The notes beneath the pieces were generated by a model. The model made no database searches, had not been told where the DNA came from, and was given only the letters and a program-made list of their open reading frames with translations. The translations under genes were made by a program, and so were the position numbers. From contig NZ_MVHU01000023.1 of NCBI RefSeq assembly GCF_002086285.1, forward strand, positions 1-64,000: a DNA stretch of 64,000 nt, given 5' to 3'. Every line of letters begins with the position of its first letter. The stretch's first letter is position 1. This document shows positions 26,084 to 37,068 of this stretch, in pieces. The DNA comes from Mycolicibacter kumamotonensis. GTDB lineage: Bacteria > Actinomycetota > Actinomycetes > Mycobacteriales > Mycobacteriaceae.

Positions 26084-27352
26084 TCAGACGTGGATCTTGC
26101 CCTCGGCGGCAGCCAAGCCGATGTCGGTGCGGAAGTGACTGCCCGGCAAGCGAATCGAGCTGAGCGTCCGGTAGGCGGCAGCGCGTGCCGCGGCCAGGTC
26201 GACGCCTGTACCCACCACCGAGAGCACCCGGCCACCGGAGGACACCACCGCCCCGTCGTCGCGGTGGGCCGTACCGGCATGCAACACGTGGTCGCCCTCT
26301 GCGCCCACGATCACGTCGCCGACCCGCGGCCGGCCCGGGTAGTTCTCGGCGGCCAGCACGACCGTCACCGCCGCGCCGTCGCGCCAGCGCAGCGCACCGA
26401 ACTCACCGAGTCCGCCGGTGGCGGCGGCGTGCAGCAGCTGCCCAAGCGGCGACTCCAGCAAGGCCAGTACCGCTTGGGTCTCCGGATCACCGAAGCGGCA
26501 GTTGAATTCGACCACCGCGGGCCCGGTCGATGTCATCGCCAGACCGGCGTACAGCAGTCCGGCGAACCGGCTGCCACGGCGCACCAGCTCAGCCGCGACC
26601 GGCTTGACGATGTCGGCGACGATGGCCGCCACAGCCTCCCGGGACAGCCAGGGCAACGGGGCGTAAGCCCCCATACCGCCGGTGTTGGGACCGGTGTCGC
26701 CCTCGCCGACGCGTTTGAAGTCTTGTGCGGGCAGCAACGGCACCACCGTGTCGCCATCGACGATGCAGAACAGTGAGAGTTCGGGCCCGTCGAGAAAGGA
26801 TTCCAACAGCACCGGATGGCCGGAATCGAGCAGCCCGGCGGCGTGCGCGCGCGCCGCGGCGCGATCGGGCGTCACCACCACCCCTTTTCCGGCCGCCAGC
26901 CCGTCGTCCTTGACCACCCAGGCCGCCTCGCCGGCGTCCGGGCCGAATCGGCCGAGAGCGGCGTCTAGGTCGGCGGGGCTGTCGACGATCTCCGAGCGGG
27001 CGGTGCGCACACCGGCTGCGGCCATCACGTCTTTGGCGAAGGCCTTCGAGCCCTCGATACGGGCCGCGTCCTTCGACGGCCCGAAGCAGGCGATCCCGGC
27101 GGCGCGTACCGCATCGGCGACGCCCAGCACCAATGGCACTTCCGGCCCGATCACCACCAGGTCGGCCTCGACCTCGCGAGCCAAGGCGGTGACCGCCGGA
27201 CCGGAGGTGATGTCGACGTCGCGCTGCTCGGCCACCGCCGCGGTGCCCGCATTGCCGGGGGCGATCACCAGATGATCGACCTTGGGGTCGTTACGAAGGG
27301 CCGTGAGCAGCGCATGTTCCCGGGCGCCGGAACCGATCACCAGGACGCGCAT
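26084..27352 (-). CDS. purD: Phosphoribosylamine-glycine ligase PurD
   Basis: A 422-residue ATP-grasp enzyme. It starts [19 protein letters not shown] and shows [18 protein letters not shown], the ATP-binding [28 protein letters not shown] and the metal-binding [11 protein letters not shown]. It makes glycinamide ribonucleotide in purine synthesis. The frame remains open 156 bases upstream, but the ATG at 27352 gives the exact standard N-terminus. It is transcribed away from the repeat-protein genes and lies downstream of the SDR/crotonase operon on the same strand, with a 113-base gap that may hold its own promoter. Confidence 0.96.
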   Translation of the reverse strand: MRVLVIGSGAREHALLTALRNDPKVDHLVIAPGNAGTAAVAEQRDVDITSGPAVTALAREVEADLVVIGPEVPLVLGVADAVRAAGIACFGPSKDAARIEGSKAFAKDVMAAAGVRTARSEIVDSPADLDAALGRFGPDAGEAAWVVKDDGLAAGKGVVVTPDRAAARAHAAGLLDSGHPVLLESFLDGPELSLFCIVDGDTVVPLLPAQDFKRVGEGDTGPNTGGMGAYAPLPWLSREAVAAIVADIVKPVAAELVRRGSRFAGLLYAGLAMTSTGPAVVEFNCRFGDPETQAVLALLESPLGQLLHAAATGGLGEFGALRWRDGAAVTVVLAAENYPGRPRVGDVIVGAEGDHVLHAGTAHRDDGAVVSSGGRVLSVVGTGVDLAAARAAAYRTLSSIRLPGSHFRTDIGLAAAEGKIHV

Positions 27353-27465
27353 GGGCGCCGCTCCTCTCGTTCCCCTCGCATCGTCGTCAGCGAGACGCGA
27401 GAAAAAGGATATCCAGGACCGTCGACCCGCCTGCCCGGGCGGCTCATTCCAGCGTGCCGGTCGGG

Positions 27466-28344
27466 TCAGGCGCCCGCCACCATGGCGTGCAGATCCTCGA
27501 TAGACCACGGCGCCGAGCGTTGGTGATCGCGGTAGCCCAGCACCGCCGGGGTGGGGCGGTCGAATCGGCCGACAAAGCCCCCGGATGCCAGAAACACCGA
27601 TCCGGTGACGCTGTTCGCCAGATCACTGGCCAGATAGGCGTACAGCGAGGCGACATAATCGGCCGGCGCGGGCTCCAGCGACGCCTGCATGGTGAACTCA
27701 TCGAGTAAGCCCCGGGCGTGCAGGTCGCGAATGTGTTGCTCATAGTCTGCACCGGTCGACAGCCGTGTCTTCGCGCCCGGACAGATCACGTTGGCCCGCA
27801 CACCGTACTCCGCCAGCTCGGCAGCGACCGCCAGTGTCAACGCGTTGACCGCCCCCTTGCCGGCGGGATATCCGGTGCCGCCGTAATCGCCCAGGAAGGC
27901 CACCGACCCGCTGTTGACGATCGAGCCCCGTCGCTGTTCGGCCATGATCGGAGCGGCGGCCCGGCAGGTCTGGAAAGCCGTGCCGAGGTGAGCGTCGAGC
28001 AGTTCACCGAATTCCGCGCTGGTGATCGACAGAATCGACGACCCGGGCGGTTCGGCGACACCGGCGCAGTTGATCAGAACGTCGACGCTGCCGTACTCCT
28101 CCCGACACACCGCCATCAGGGCCGCGGCGGTCGCCTCGTCGCTGGCGGCCCCGGCGACACCGATGGCCCGCCCGCCCGAGCCGGTGATGGCCTGCACTGC
28201 ATTGTCAACGGCAGCGGGGTCCCGGCCGTTGACCACCACTCCCGCACCGCACACCGCGAGCTGTTCGGCGACAGCCCGGCCGATGCCCCGGCTGCCCCCG
28301 GCCACGACGGCTCCCCTTGCGGCCAGCAAGGTTTCGTCGGTCAT
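27466..28344 (-). CDS. Short-chain dehydrogenase/reductase
   Basis: A 292-residue SDR. The cofactor motif is [15 protein letters not shown], the NAG-like strand is [11 protein letters not shown], and the active-site pair is Y-x-x-x-K in [12 protein letters not shown], with the Ser in [10 protein letters not shown]-terminal extension of about 45 residues after the usual GG-F end is unusual. The substrate is unknown; in this operon an acyl-CoA or steroid-like alcohol is plausible. It overlaps the crotonase by 4 bases (ATGA). In M. tuberculosis, purD is followed directly by the carboxymuconolactone-decarboxylase gene as I remember it, so this SDR and the crotonase appear to be additions. Confidence 0.85.
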   Translation of the reverse strand: MTDETLLAARGAVVAGGSRGIGRAVAEQLAVCGAGVVVNGRDPAAVDNAVQAITGSGGRAIGVAGAASDEATAAALMAVCREEYGSVDVLINCAGVAEPPGSSILSITSAEFGELLDAHLGTAFQTCRAAAPIMAEQRRGSIVNSGSVAFLGDYGGTGYPAGKGAVNALTLAVAAELAEYGVRANVICPGAKTRLSTGADYEQHIRDLHARGLLDEFTMQASLEPAPADYVASLYAYLASDLANSVTGSVFLASGGFVGRFDRPTPAVLGYRDHQRSAPWSIEDLHAMVAGA

Positions 28345-29093
28345 GACGTCGAGGTAAACGCCGCCAGCGCCTCGGCGTTGGCGCCGGCGCCCATGAGCTC
28401 GACGAAGAAGGCGTTCTCCCGCTCGCGCGCGGCCGCCACCTCGGGCCGCGTCGGTGCGGTGATGCTCTGTTTGACCGCCATCAGGCTGGCCAGCGGTCGC
28501 GCAGCGAGGATTTCGGCGTGCCGAAGAGCCTGCCCCATCAGGTCATCGGGCTCGCAGACCTTCCAGACCAGGCCCATCTCGAGGGCCTGCTGGGCGGTGA
28601 TCCACTCCGAGGACATCAACAGCCACGCGGCGTTCTGGCGACCGATCAACTGCGGCAACAGATATGACGACGCCGCCTCGGGTGCGACGCCGAGGCTGGT
28701 GAACGGGCACATCAGCCGCGCGGTCGTGGACATGAACGCCAGATCGGCAAACCCGAGGATCGTGGTGCCGATCCCGATGCCGAGTCCGTTGACCGCGCAG
28801 ATCAACGGCTTGGCGAATGCGCTGAGCGCGTCGATCAGTCCCAGAAAGCCGTGGCGGCCCGGAGTGAAATCCGTTGCGGTGACCCGCGCCTGCATCTCCT
28901 TGAGGTCGGTGCCTGCGCTGAAGGCCCGGCCGGCGCCGGTGAGCACCACTACTGCCACCTCGGGATCCTCCGCTGCTTGCAGCAGCGCCTCGGTGGTGGC
29001 GTCGTAGAGCGCTTCGTTGAAGGCGTTGAGCGCCTCGGGCCTGGCCAAGGTCAGAATTCGCACTCGCCCGGCGGTGGTGATCTCCAGCGTCAT
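28341..29093 (-). CDS. Enoyl-CoA hydratase/isomerase (crotonase) family protein
   Basis: A 250-residue crotonase. The CoA-binding/oxyanion segments are GAGRAFSAGTDLKEM and NGLGIGIGTTILGFADL, and a glutamate lies in the catalytic-loop position in SLGVAPEAASSYLLP. It would hydrate or isomerise an enoyl-CoA in fatty-acid or ring-degradation product breakdown. Start MTLEITTAGRVRIL at ATG 29093 with GGAGAA 5 bases upstream; an ATG at 29123 would overlap the next gene. Coupled to the downstream SDR by a 4-base overlap. Confidence 0.87.
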   Translation of the reverse strand: MTLEITTAGRVRILTLARPEALNAFNEALYDATTEALLQAAEDPEVAVVVLTGAGRAFSAGTDLKEMQARVTATDFTPGRHGFLGLIDALSAFAKPLICAVNGLGIGIGTTILGFADLAFMSTTARLMCPFTSLGVAPEAASSYLLPQLIGRQNAAWLLMSSEWITAQQALEMGLVWKVCEPDDLMGQALRHAEILAARPLASLMAVKQSITAPTRPEVAAARERENAFFVELMGAGANAEALAAFTSTS

Positions 29094-29109
29094 TTCGTTC
29101 TCCGCATCC

Positions 29110-29535
29110 TCAACCGCTTCCATGCATGTCCAGCGCGGCGTCGACGTTGGCCTTCTTGTCTTCGGGCTTGCCCGCGGCGGCGGCCTTGCGGCGCTTGGCG
29201 ATGACCTGCTCGACCACACCGTTGAGCACCGAACCGAGCGGGAAGCCGACGTAGTGGGTCAAGAAGATCGGCAGTTCGCGCAGCTCGTCCTCGGTCAGTT
29301 CCTCGTTGTGCAGTGCGGCGTTGACCTGGATCTCGGCCAGGTCTTTCAGCCCGAGGGCGGTGACCACCGACAGCGTCATCAATCGCTTGTCGCGCATGGA
29401 AAGTCCGGGCCGGGTCCAGATTCGTCCGAACAGGTGGTCGGCGGTGAGTGCGAAGTATTCGCCGGGCATGTCCGGCATCTCCCAGGCGTAGACCTCGTTC
29501 ATCTTGGCCAGGCCGATACGGCGCAGTTCGTCCAT
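29110..29535 (-). CDS. Carboxymuconolactone decarboxylase family protein (Rv0771-like)
   Basis: A 141-residue all-helical protein of the CMD/AhpD-like fold. Visible landmarks are FGRIWTRPGLSMRDKRLMTLSVVTALG and the helix EIQVNAALHNEELTEDELREL, both typical of 4-carboxymuconolactone decarboxylase relatives. The CxxC of AhpD-type peroxidases is absent, so a decarboxylase/isomerase-type role is more likely. The match to Rv0771 is from memory, by position after the Rv0770-like gene. ATG at 29535 is 10 bases past the upstream gene's stop, consistent with one operon. Confidence 0.85.
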   Translation of the reverse strand: MDELRRIGLAKMNEVYAWEMPDMPGEYFALTADHLFGRIWTRPGLSMRDKRLMTLSVVTALGLKDLAEIQVNAALHNEELTEDELRELPIFLTHYVGFPLGSVLNGVVEQVIAKRRKAAAAGKPEDKKANVDAALDMHGSG

Positions 29536-29545
29536 CAGATCTCTC

Positions 29546-30409
29546 CTAGTCCTCGGTGTGCGGCACGCCCATGCCGGCAGCGAGCTCGGTCAGCGCCACC
29601 TGGGCGAGCGGAAGGTCGACCCCGGTGGCCCGCCCCAATCCCAGGGCCAGGCTCAGGTCCTTCTCCCCGAGCCCGCGGGTGTGGGTGAACGCCTCGCGCA
29701 GGAAGTGGTCAGCGGGCAGGGGCGCCGTGGAGTCGAGCAACATGATCGCTCCGGGCCCGCCGGTGAGCGCATCGGTGTGTCGCACGACGCGGCCCAGCGC
29801 CTGCAGATCCAGCCCGGCCGCCTCGGCCAATTTCATGGCCTCCCCGGCCGCGGCATAGGCGGTGAACGTCAACATGTTGCGGGCCAGCTTCATCCGGGTT
29901 CCGGCGCCGGGCTCCCCGGCGTGGATGACCAGTGACGCCCAACACTTGAACGCCGGCTTGATCTGTTCGTAGACCGCGCGTTCGGCGCCGACCATGGTAG
30001 CCAGCTGGCCCTTCTGGGCGGCACCGGCGCCACCGCTGACCGGGGCGTCGATGACATGAATGCCCTGCGGCTTGAGGGCCTCGGCCAGCTCGGCGGCCGT
30101 AGTGTCGGCGATCGTCGAATGGATGGCGATGACGGTGCCCGGCTTGGCGTTGGCCGCCAGTTCGGCGACGACTTCGCGCACCTGGGCGTCGTCGAGGACT
30201 GTGACGCTGATGATGTCGGCCGAGGCGGCGACGCCGGCGATGCTGTCGGCCTGCTTGGCCCCAGCTTCGGTCAGCGGGGCCATCGCTTCGGCCCGCACAT
30301 CGAATACCGTTACGCCACCGGGCCAATCGACCAGGCGCTGGGCCATCGGCGCACCCATGTTCCCGAGCCCGATGTAGCCGAGGCGGGGCTGCGTGTCAGT
30401 CGTGCTCAT
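29546..30409 (-). CDS. NAD-binding 3-hydroxyisobutyrate-dehydrogenase-like enzyme (Rv0770-like)
   Basis: A 287-residue beta-hydroxyacid dehydrogenase. The Rossmann motif is GYIGLGNMGAPMA; the substrate-binding signature is DAPVSGGAGAAQKGQL; the catalytic lysine helix is GTRMKLARNML. It oxidises a small hydroxy acid or reduces a semialdehyde with NAD(P). ATG at 30409 overlaps the SDR stop by 4 bases; a longer open frame upstream runs out of phase through the SDR and is not used. Same order as Rv0769-Rv0770-Rv0771 in M. tuberculosis. Confidence 0.9.
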   Translation of the reverse strand: MSTTDTQPRLGYIGLGNMGAPMAQRLVDWPGGVTVFDVRAEAMAPLTEAGAKQADSIAGVAASADIISVTVLDDAQVREVVAELAANAKPGTVIAIHSTIADTTAAELAEALKPQGIHVIDAPVSGGAGAAQKGQLATMVGAERAVYEQIKPAFKCWASLVIHAGEPGAGTRMKLARNMLTFTAYAAAGEAMKLAEAAGLDLQALGRVVRHTDALTGGPGAIMLLDSTAPLPADHFLREAFTHTRGLGEKDLSLALGLGRATGVDLPLAQVALTELAAGMGVPHTED

Positions 30410-31158
30410 GACCGGATGATCTGTCCGCCGTCGACATTGAAGATCTGCCCGGTGATCCACGATGCGGAATCCGACAACAGGAACAGGCACATCGGGACCA
30501 GGTCTTCGGGCGTACCCATCCGGGCCAGCGGCAGCTGCTGCACCATCTGCTTGACGATGGCCTGCGGGGTGGTGGTCCGGTTGGCCTCGGTGTCGATCGG
30601 ACCGGGTGCGATCGCGTTGATCCGGATATTGCGCCAGCCCAGTTCGCGGGAGAGCTGCTGGGTCAGGCCGTTGATGCCGACCTTGGCCAGGCCGTAGAAG
30701 TTCGAGTAAACCCATGCCGCAGTGGAGGACTGGTTGACGATCGCACCGCCGCCGCGCTTGGCCATGTGCTCATAGACCGCGCGTGTGCAGATCAGCGCAC
30801 CGTCCAGATTCACCCGCATGAACTTCTCGTAGTAGTCCCACGGCACGGTCAGCAGGCCGTCGAGCTTCATTCCACCGAAGATCGCGGCGTTGTTGACCAG
30901 ATAGTCGATCCCGCCGAACTCCGCCACCGCCGCGTCGGCCATGGCCTGCGCCGACTCGGGATCTGAGACATCGACACGCACCGCGAGTGCCTTGCCTCCG
31001 TCGGCGACGATCTGCTTGGCCACACTTTGCGCACCCTCGGTGTTGATGTCGGCGACCACCACCGCGGCCCCCTCGGCGGCGAGCGCCTGGGCGTACGCCT
31101 GGCCGATCCCGCCTCCGGAACCGGTAACGATGGCCACCTTGCCGTCGAATTGCCCCAT
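30406..31158 (-). CDS. Short-chain dehydrogenase/reductase (Rv0769-like)
   Basis: A 250-residue classical SDR starting MGQFDGKVAIVTGSGGGIGQAY. The NAG strand is YLVNNAAIFGG and the active site is S-...-Y-x-x-x-K in NQSSTAAWVYSNFYGLAK. The proton relay Asn is present in the helix preceding it. The end VDGGQIIRS is the usual SDR C-terminus. Start at ATG 31158 is 9 bases after AGGAG; an ATG at 31167 sits directly against that site. It is the second gene of the aldA operon, and the substrate is unknown. Confidence 0.9.
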   Translation of the reverse strand: MGQFDGKVAIVTGSGGGIGQAYAQALAAEGAAVVVADINTEGAQSVAKQIVADGGKALAVRVDVSDPESAQAMADAAVAEFGGIDYLVNNAAIFGGMKLDGLLTVPWDYYEKFMRVNLDGALICTRAVYEHMAKRGGGAIVNQSSTAAWVYSNFYGLAKVGINGLTQQLSRELGWRNIRINAIAPGPIDTEANRTTTPQAIVKQMVQQLPLARMGTPEDLVPMCLFLLSDSASWITGQIFNVDGGQIIRS

Positions 31159-31192
31159 CTGCGCCATCTCCTTTGAATCCTGTGTTCGTAAG

Positions 31193-32659
31193 TCAGTTCG
31201 CTGCTGTCGCAATCGCTTTGGTTTCCAGATATTCCTCGAACCCGGCGACACCCATCTCCCGGCCGATGCCGGACTGCTTGTACCCGCCGAACGGCATGTC
31301 CGCGGAGTACCAGACCCCGCCGTTGACGTTGACGGTGCCGGCGCGCAGCCGGGCCGCCACCCCGGCCGCCCGGTCGGCGTCGGCACCGTAGACCGTTGCC
31401 GACAACCCGTAAGGCGAGTCGTTGGCGATGCGCACCGCGTCGTCGTCGCCGTCGTGGGCGATCACGGTCAGTACCGGGCCGAAGATCTCCTCGCGGGCCA
31501 CCCGGGCCTCATTGGTCAGCCCCGCGATCACGGTGGGTTCGATGAAGAAGCCGGCGGGCTGGTCGGCCGGGCGCCCGCCACCGCAGGCGAACTCACCGCC
31601 CTCGGCCAGGGCCAGGTCCAGGTAGCTCTGCACCCGGTCACGCTGGCGTGCCGAGATGACCGGGCCACACACCGTGCCCGGCTTGGTGGGGTCGCCCGGC
31701 TTGATCGAGCCCATGGTGCCGGCCGCGATGGCGACCGCCTCGTCATAGCGCGCCCGCGGCACCACCAGCCGGGTGGTGATCGCGCAGCCCTGCCCGGCGT
31801 GCAGGCAGACCGAGAACCCCGCCACCGAACAGGCCGCGGCCAGGTCGGCGTCGTCGAGCACCACGAACGCGGACTTACCGCCCAACTCCAAGAAGACCTT
31901 CTTGACGGTGGCTGCCGCGTCGGCCATCACGCTGCGGCCGGTGGCCGTCGAGCCGGTGAACGAAACCATGTCCACCCGAGGGTCTTTGGCGAGCATGGCG
32001 CCCAGCGCGTGGTCGGTGGACGTGACGATGTTGACCACACCCGGGGGGATGTCGGTGTGCTCGGCGATCAGCTCGCCGATGACCGCCGCGACCCACGGGG
32101 TATCCGGTGCGGGCTTGAGCACCATGGTGTTGCCGGCGGCCAGTGCCGGGCCGAGCTTGGCCAGGTTGATCTGGTGCGGGAAGTTCCACGGGGTGATGGC
32201 GCCGACGACACCGACCGCCTCTCGCACCACCGACCGCCGGGTGGGGATACCCAGCGGGGCGGCCTGCCCGAGATCTTGGGTCCACTCATAGCGTTCGGCG
32301 GTGTCCGCGGCGAATCCCAGGTCGGCGATCGGGCCTTCGAGCTGGGCGCCGGCGGTGAGCATCCGCGGCGCGCCCACCTCGGAGATCGTCAGCTCCCGCA
32401 ACTCTTCCAGGTGCTCGCCCAGCACGTCGCGGAGCTGGCGCACGCAGCGCACCCGCAGCTCGGTGTTGGTTGACCAGTCGGTGTCGTCGAAGGCCCGCCG
32501 GGCCGCGTCGATGGCGCGGTCCATGTCGGCGCCGTCGGCGTTGGCCGCCTCGCCGAGCACCTCCTCGGTGGCCGGGTTGACGGTGGCGAAGCCGCCGGCC
32601 CCGCCGGGGGTGAGCTTGCCGTCGATGAGCAGTCGGCTCACGCCGTCGATTAGCGCCAT
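31193..32659 (-). CDS. aldA: NAD-dependent aldehyde dehydrogenase AldA (Rv0768-like)
   Basis: A 488-residue ALDH. The catalytic cysteine is C292 (HAGQGCAITT), the general base E258 (LELGGKSAF), with FTGSTATG for NAD binding and NFP (WNFPHQINLAK). It oxidises an aldehyde to an acid; its place in an operon with SDR and hydroxyacid dehydrogenase suggests a pathway oxidising an alcohol through aldehyde to acid. First gene of the leftward operon, ATG at 32659. A TGGACA-CT-TGTCC site lies 41-54 bases upstream and is probably the binding site of the divergent TetR regulator. Confidence 0.93.
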   Translation of the reverse strand: MALIDGVSRLLIDGKLTPGGAGGFATVNPATEEVLGEAANADGADMDRAIDAARRAFDDTDWSTNTELRVRCVRQLRDVLGEHLEELRELTISEVGAPRMLTAGAQLEGPIADLGFAADTAERYEWTQDLGQAAPLGIPTRRSVVREAVGVVGAITPWNFPHQINLAKLGPALAAGNTMVLKPAPDTPWVAAVIGELIAEHTDIPPGVVNIVTSTDHALGAMLAKDPRVDMVSFTGSTATGRSVMADAAATVKKVFLELGGKSAFVVLDDADLAAACSVAGFSVCLHAGQGCAITTRLVVPRARYDEAVAIAAGTMGSIKPGDPTKPGTVCGPVISARQRDRVQSYLDLALAEGGEFACGGGRPADQPAGFFIEPTVIAGLTNEARVAREEIFGPVLTVIAHDGDDDAVRIANDSPYGLSATVYGADADRAAGVAARLRAGTVNVNGGVWYSADMPFGGYKQSGIGREMGVAGFEEYLETKAIATAAN

Positions 32660-32699
32660 CAGTCACTCCCTCAGCGTGGTTACGGTGCCCCAGCAAAAT

Positions 32700-32713
32700 T
32701 GGACACTTGTCCG
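32700..32713. promoter_or_regulatory. Candidate TetR operator, copy 1 (aldA side)
   Basis: TGGACA-CT-TGTCCG is a near-perfect palindrome, 41 bases upstream of the aldA start. A second copy with the same arms is at 32823-32836, by the TetR start. Two matching copies in one divergent promoter, one at each gene, is the pattern expected for a TetR repressor acting on both operons. The assignment to this regulator is inference. Confidence 0.6.
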
Positions 32714-32817
32714 GCATTACTCGATCGAACCCTAGCCTCAGCATCGACTATCCCGCAACCCGCCGGGCGTGAAACCGTGCTTTCCCAGCAGACTTGCCTA
32801 ACCAAACCGTCTTCAGC

Positions 32818-32836
32818 TACGTTGGACAGGTGTCCA
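32818..32836 (+). promoter_or_regulatory. Leaderless promoter with TetR operator copy 2
   Basis: TGGACA-GG-TGTCCA at 32823-32836 is a perfect 14-bp palindrome. A -10-like TACGTT at 32818-32823 is followed after 6 bases by the GTG at 32830, so transcription may start at the start codon itself (leaderless, common in mycobacteria). A repressor bound here would cover the -10 and start. Confidence 0.55.
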
Positions 32837-33432
32837 GCGAATCGGTGGCGGCAGTCACATCTACTGATGTCGCGACCCGTAACCGCCGCCAGGAGGAGAC
32901 CTTTCGCAAGGTGCTGACCGCCGGCGTGGAGATGCTGCGCGAGAAGTCCTACGCGGATCTGACCGTTCGCGCTGTCGCCGCCCGGGCCAAGGTCGCCCCG
33001 GCGACCGCCTATACCTACTTCTCGTCGAAGAACCACCTGATCGCCGAGGTCTATCTGGACCTGGTCCGCCAGGTCCCCTACTTCACCGACGTCAACCAGC
33101 CGATGCCCACGCGCGTCAACGAGGCGCTGCGCCACTTGGCGCTGGTGGTGGCCGACGAGCCCGAGGTGGCGGCGGCCTGCACCGCGGCGCTGCTCGGCGG
33201 CGGCGGCGAGCCGGCGGTCCGCACGGTGCGCGACCGGATCGGCGCCGAGATCCACCGGCGCATCGCCTCGGCGATCGGACCGGGCGCGGACCCCCAGGTC
33301 GTCTCCGCGCTGGAGATGACGTTCTTCGGTGCCTTGGTCAACGCCGGCAGCGGCGCCTTCACCTACCACCAGATCACCGACCGGCTGGCCTACGTGGTCA
33401 GCCTGATCCTCGAATCAGGAGCATCACGATGA
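32830..33432 (+). CDS. TetR-family regulator of the aldA/cyp51 locus (Rv0767c-like)
   Basis: A 200-residue TetR protein. The DNA-binding helices are ETFRKVLTAGVEMLREKSYADLT, then VRAVAARAKVAPATAYTYFSSKNHL, a typical recognition helix. The C-terminal domain is hydrophobic and would bind a ligand. Start chosen at GTG 32830 because a TANNNT -10 lies 6 bases before it; TTG 32794 and GTG 32845 are alternatives. It begins a rightward operon and overlaps the cyp123 start by 4 bases, so regulator and P450 genes are co-translated. The two palindromes in its promoter suggest self-repression and control of the divergent aldA operon. Confidence 0.85.
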   Translation: MSSESVAAVTSTDVATRNRRQEETFRKVLTAGVEMLREKSYADLTVRAVAARAKVAPATAYTYFSSKNHLIAEVYLDLVRQVPYFTDVNQPMPTRVNEALRHLALVVADEPEVAAACTAALLGGGGEPAVRTVRDRIGAEIHRRIASAIGPGADPQVVSALEMTFFGALVNAGSGAFTYHQITDRLAYVVSLILESGASR

Positions 33433-34664
33433 GCCTGCCGACCGTGATTTCCCAGACCTCCGGTCCGCCCGTCCTCAACCCGTACGACTACGACTTCCAC
33501 GAGGATCCGTTTCCGTATTACCGGCGGCTGCGCGACGAAGCGCCGGTGTATCACAACGAGGAACTGAACTTCTGGGCGATCTCTCGGCATCAAGACGTCC
33601 TGCACGGATTCCGCAACAGTGACGCACTGTCCAACCGCGACGGTGTCTCCCTGGACCCCGTCTCCCGCGGCCCGCACGCCCAGCTGGTGATGTCGTTTCT
33701 GGCGATGGACGATCCGCAGCACCTGCGGCTTCGCACCCTGGTGTCCAAGGGGTTCACCCCGCGCCGGATCCGCGAGCTCGAGCCGCAGGTGGTTCGGCTG
33801 GCGCGCCAGCATCTGGACAGCGCGATCCAGCCGGGCTCCGACGGCACCTGCTCGTTCGACTTCATCAATGACTTCGCCGGCAAGCTGCCGATGGACGTCA
33901 TCTCCGAGCTGATGGGTGTTCCCGAAGCGGACCGCGCGCGGATCCGAGAGCTGGCCGACGGGGTGCTGCACCGCGAGGACGGGGTCACCGATGTGCCCCC
34001 GTCGGCGATCCAGGCGTCGGTGGATCTGATGACCTACTACAACGAGATGATCGCCGACTTCAAGAAGAACCCGGCGGACAATCTGACCTCGGCGCTGCTG
34101 GAGACCGAGGTCGACGGCGACCGGCTCGGCGACCAGGAGATCCTGGCGTTCCTGTTCCTGATGGTGATCGCCGGCAACGAGACCACCACCAAGTTACTGG
34201 GCAGCTCCATCTACTGGGGGCACCGCAACCGTGACCAGCTGACGTCGGTGTTCGCCGACCGCTCCCGAATCCCGCTGTGGGTGGAGGAGACGCTGCGCTA
34301 TGACACGCCCAGCCAGATCCTGGCGCGCACCGCCGCGCAGGACTACACCCTGCACGGCACCACCATCCCGGCCGGTGACGTGGTGCTGTTGCTTCCCGGC
34401 TCCGGAAATCGCGACGAGCGAATCTTCGATGACCCCGACGAATTCCGGATCGGCCGTGACATCGGTTCCAAGCTGCTCAGTTTCGGTAGCGGCGCCCACT
34501 TCTGCCTCGGTGCGCACCTGGCCCGGATGGAAGCTCGGGTGGCGCTCGACGAACTGTTCAATCGGATCAGCGACTACCAGGTCGACGAAGCCAACGCCGT
34601 GCGGGTGCATTCCTCCAACGTGCGCGGCTTCGCCGACCTGCCGATCACCGTCAAGGAGGCGTAA
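33429..34664 (+). CDS. cyp123: Cytochrome P450, CYP123-like (Rv0766c-like)
   Basis: A 411-residue soluble P450. Heme ligand C359 is in FGSGAHFCLGAHLARME; the I-helix oxygen motif is IAGNETTTK; the K-helix E-x-x-R is VEETLRYD. It would take electrons from a ferredoxin, and one is encoded in the same operon. The natural substrate of CYP123 is not established; sterol-like compounds are suspected from the cyp51 neighbourhood. The ATG at 33429 overlaps the TetR stop (ATGA). Gene order matches Rv0767c-Rv0763c of M. tuberculosis. Confidence 0.9.
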   Translation: MSLPTVISQTSGPPVLNPYDYDFHEDPFPYYRRLRDEAPVYHNEELNFWAISRHQDVLHGFRNSDALSNRDGVSLDPVSRGPHAQLVMSFLAMDDPQHLRLRTLVSKGFTPRRIRELEPQVVRLARQHLDSAIQPGSDGTCSFDFINDFAGKLPMDVISELMGVPEADRARIRELADGVLHREDGVTDVPPSAIQASVDLMTYYNEMIADFKKNPADNLTSALLETEVDGDRLGDQEILAFLFLMVIAGNETTTKLLGSSIYWGHRNRDQLTSVFADRSRIPLWVEETLRYDTPSQILARTAAQDYTLHGTTIPAGDVVLLLPGSGNRDERIFDDPDEFRIGRDIGSKLLSFGSGAHFCLGAHLARMEARVALDELFNRISDYQVDEANAVRVHSSNVRGFADLPITVKEA

Positions 34665-35488
34665 GTGCCACGTTTCGATCCACCCCCGGCCCGGCGGCCC
34701 GCGATCATCACGGGCGCATCCTCGGGCATCGGTGCCGCCACGGCTGAAGAGCTGGCCCGCCGCGGTTTCCCGGTGGCACTCGGAGCCCGCCGCGCGGATA
34801 AGCTGGCGGAGCTCGTCGACAAGATCCGCGCCGACGGCGGTGAGGCGGTCGCTTTTCCGCTGGATGTCACCGACGTCGAGTCAGTGAAATCTTTTGTGGC
34901 CCAGAGCATTGATGCGCTGGGTGAGATCGAGCTGCTGGTCTCCGGCGCCGGCGACATGTTCCCCGGCCGCATCCACGAGATGAGCACGGAGGCGTTCAAC
35001 GACCAGATCCAGGTCCACCTGATCGGCGCCAACCGGCTCGCCACCGCAGTGGTGCCGGACATGGTGGCCCGCAGGCGCGGCGACGTGATCTTCGTCGGCT
35101 CCGATGTCGCACTGCAGCAGCGTCCACACATGGGTGCCTACGGCGCCGCCAAAGCGGCACTCGTGGCCATGGTGAGCAACATGCGAATGGAACTGGAAGG
35201 CACCGGGGTTCGCGCTTCGATCGTGCATCCCGGACCGACCCTTACCGAGATGGGCTGGAAGCTCTCCGCCGAGCAGGTGGGTCCGATGCTTGAGGACTGG
35301 GCCAAGTGGGGCCAGGCCCGGCACAGCTACTTCCTGCGGCCTGCCGACCTGGCCCGCGCCATCGCATTCGTCGCGGAGACACCGCGCGGTGCGCACATCG
35401 TCAACCTGGAGGTGCAGCCGGAGGCGCCGCTGCACGACACCGACTCCGACCGTCAGCACCTGCAATTGGGCGAGGAAGGAATGCCGTC

Positions 35489-35492
<4 letters not shown>
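34665..35492 (+). CDS. Short-chain dehydrogenase/reductase (Rv0765c-like)
   Basis: A 275-residue SDR: ITGASSGIGAATAEELARRG for cofactor binding, LLVSGAGDMFPG in place of the usual NNAG, and the active site V-G-S ... YGAAKAAL (Tyr and Lys in place). GTG start at 34665 directly after the cyp123 stop, with the ribosome site AAGGAGG inside the end of cyp123. It sits between two P450 genes, so it probably acts on an oxygenated product of one of them; the substrate is unknown. It overlaps cyp51 by 4 bases. Confidence 0.9.
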
Positions 35493-37065
<1,573 letters not shown>

Positions 37066-37068
37066 GCG

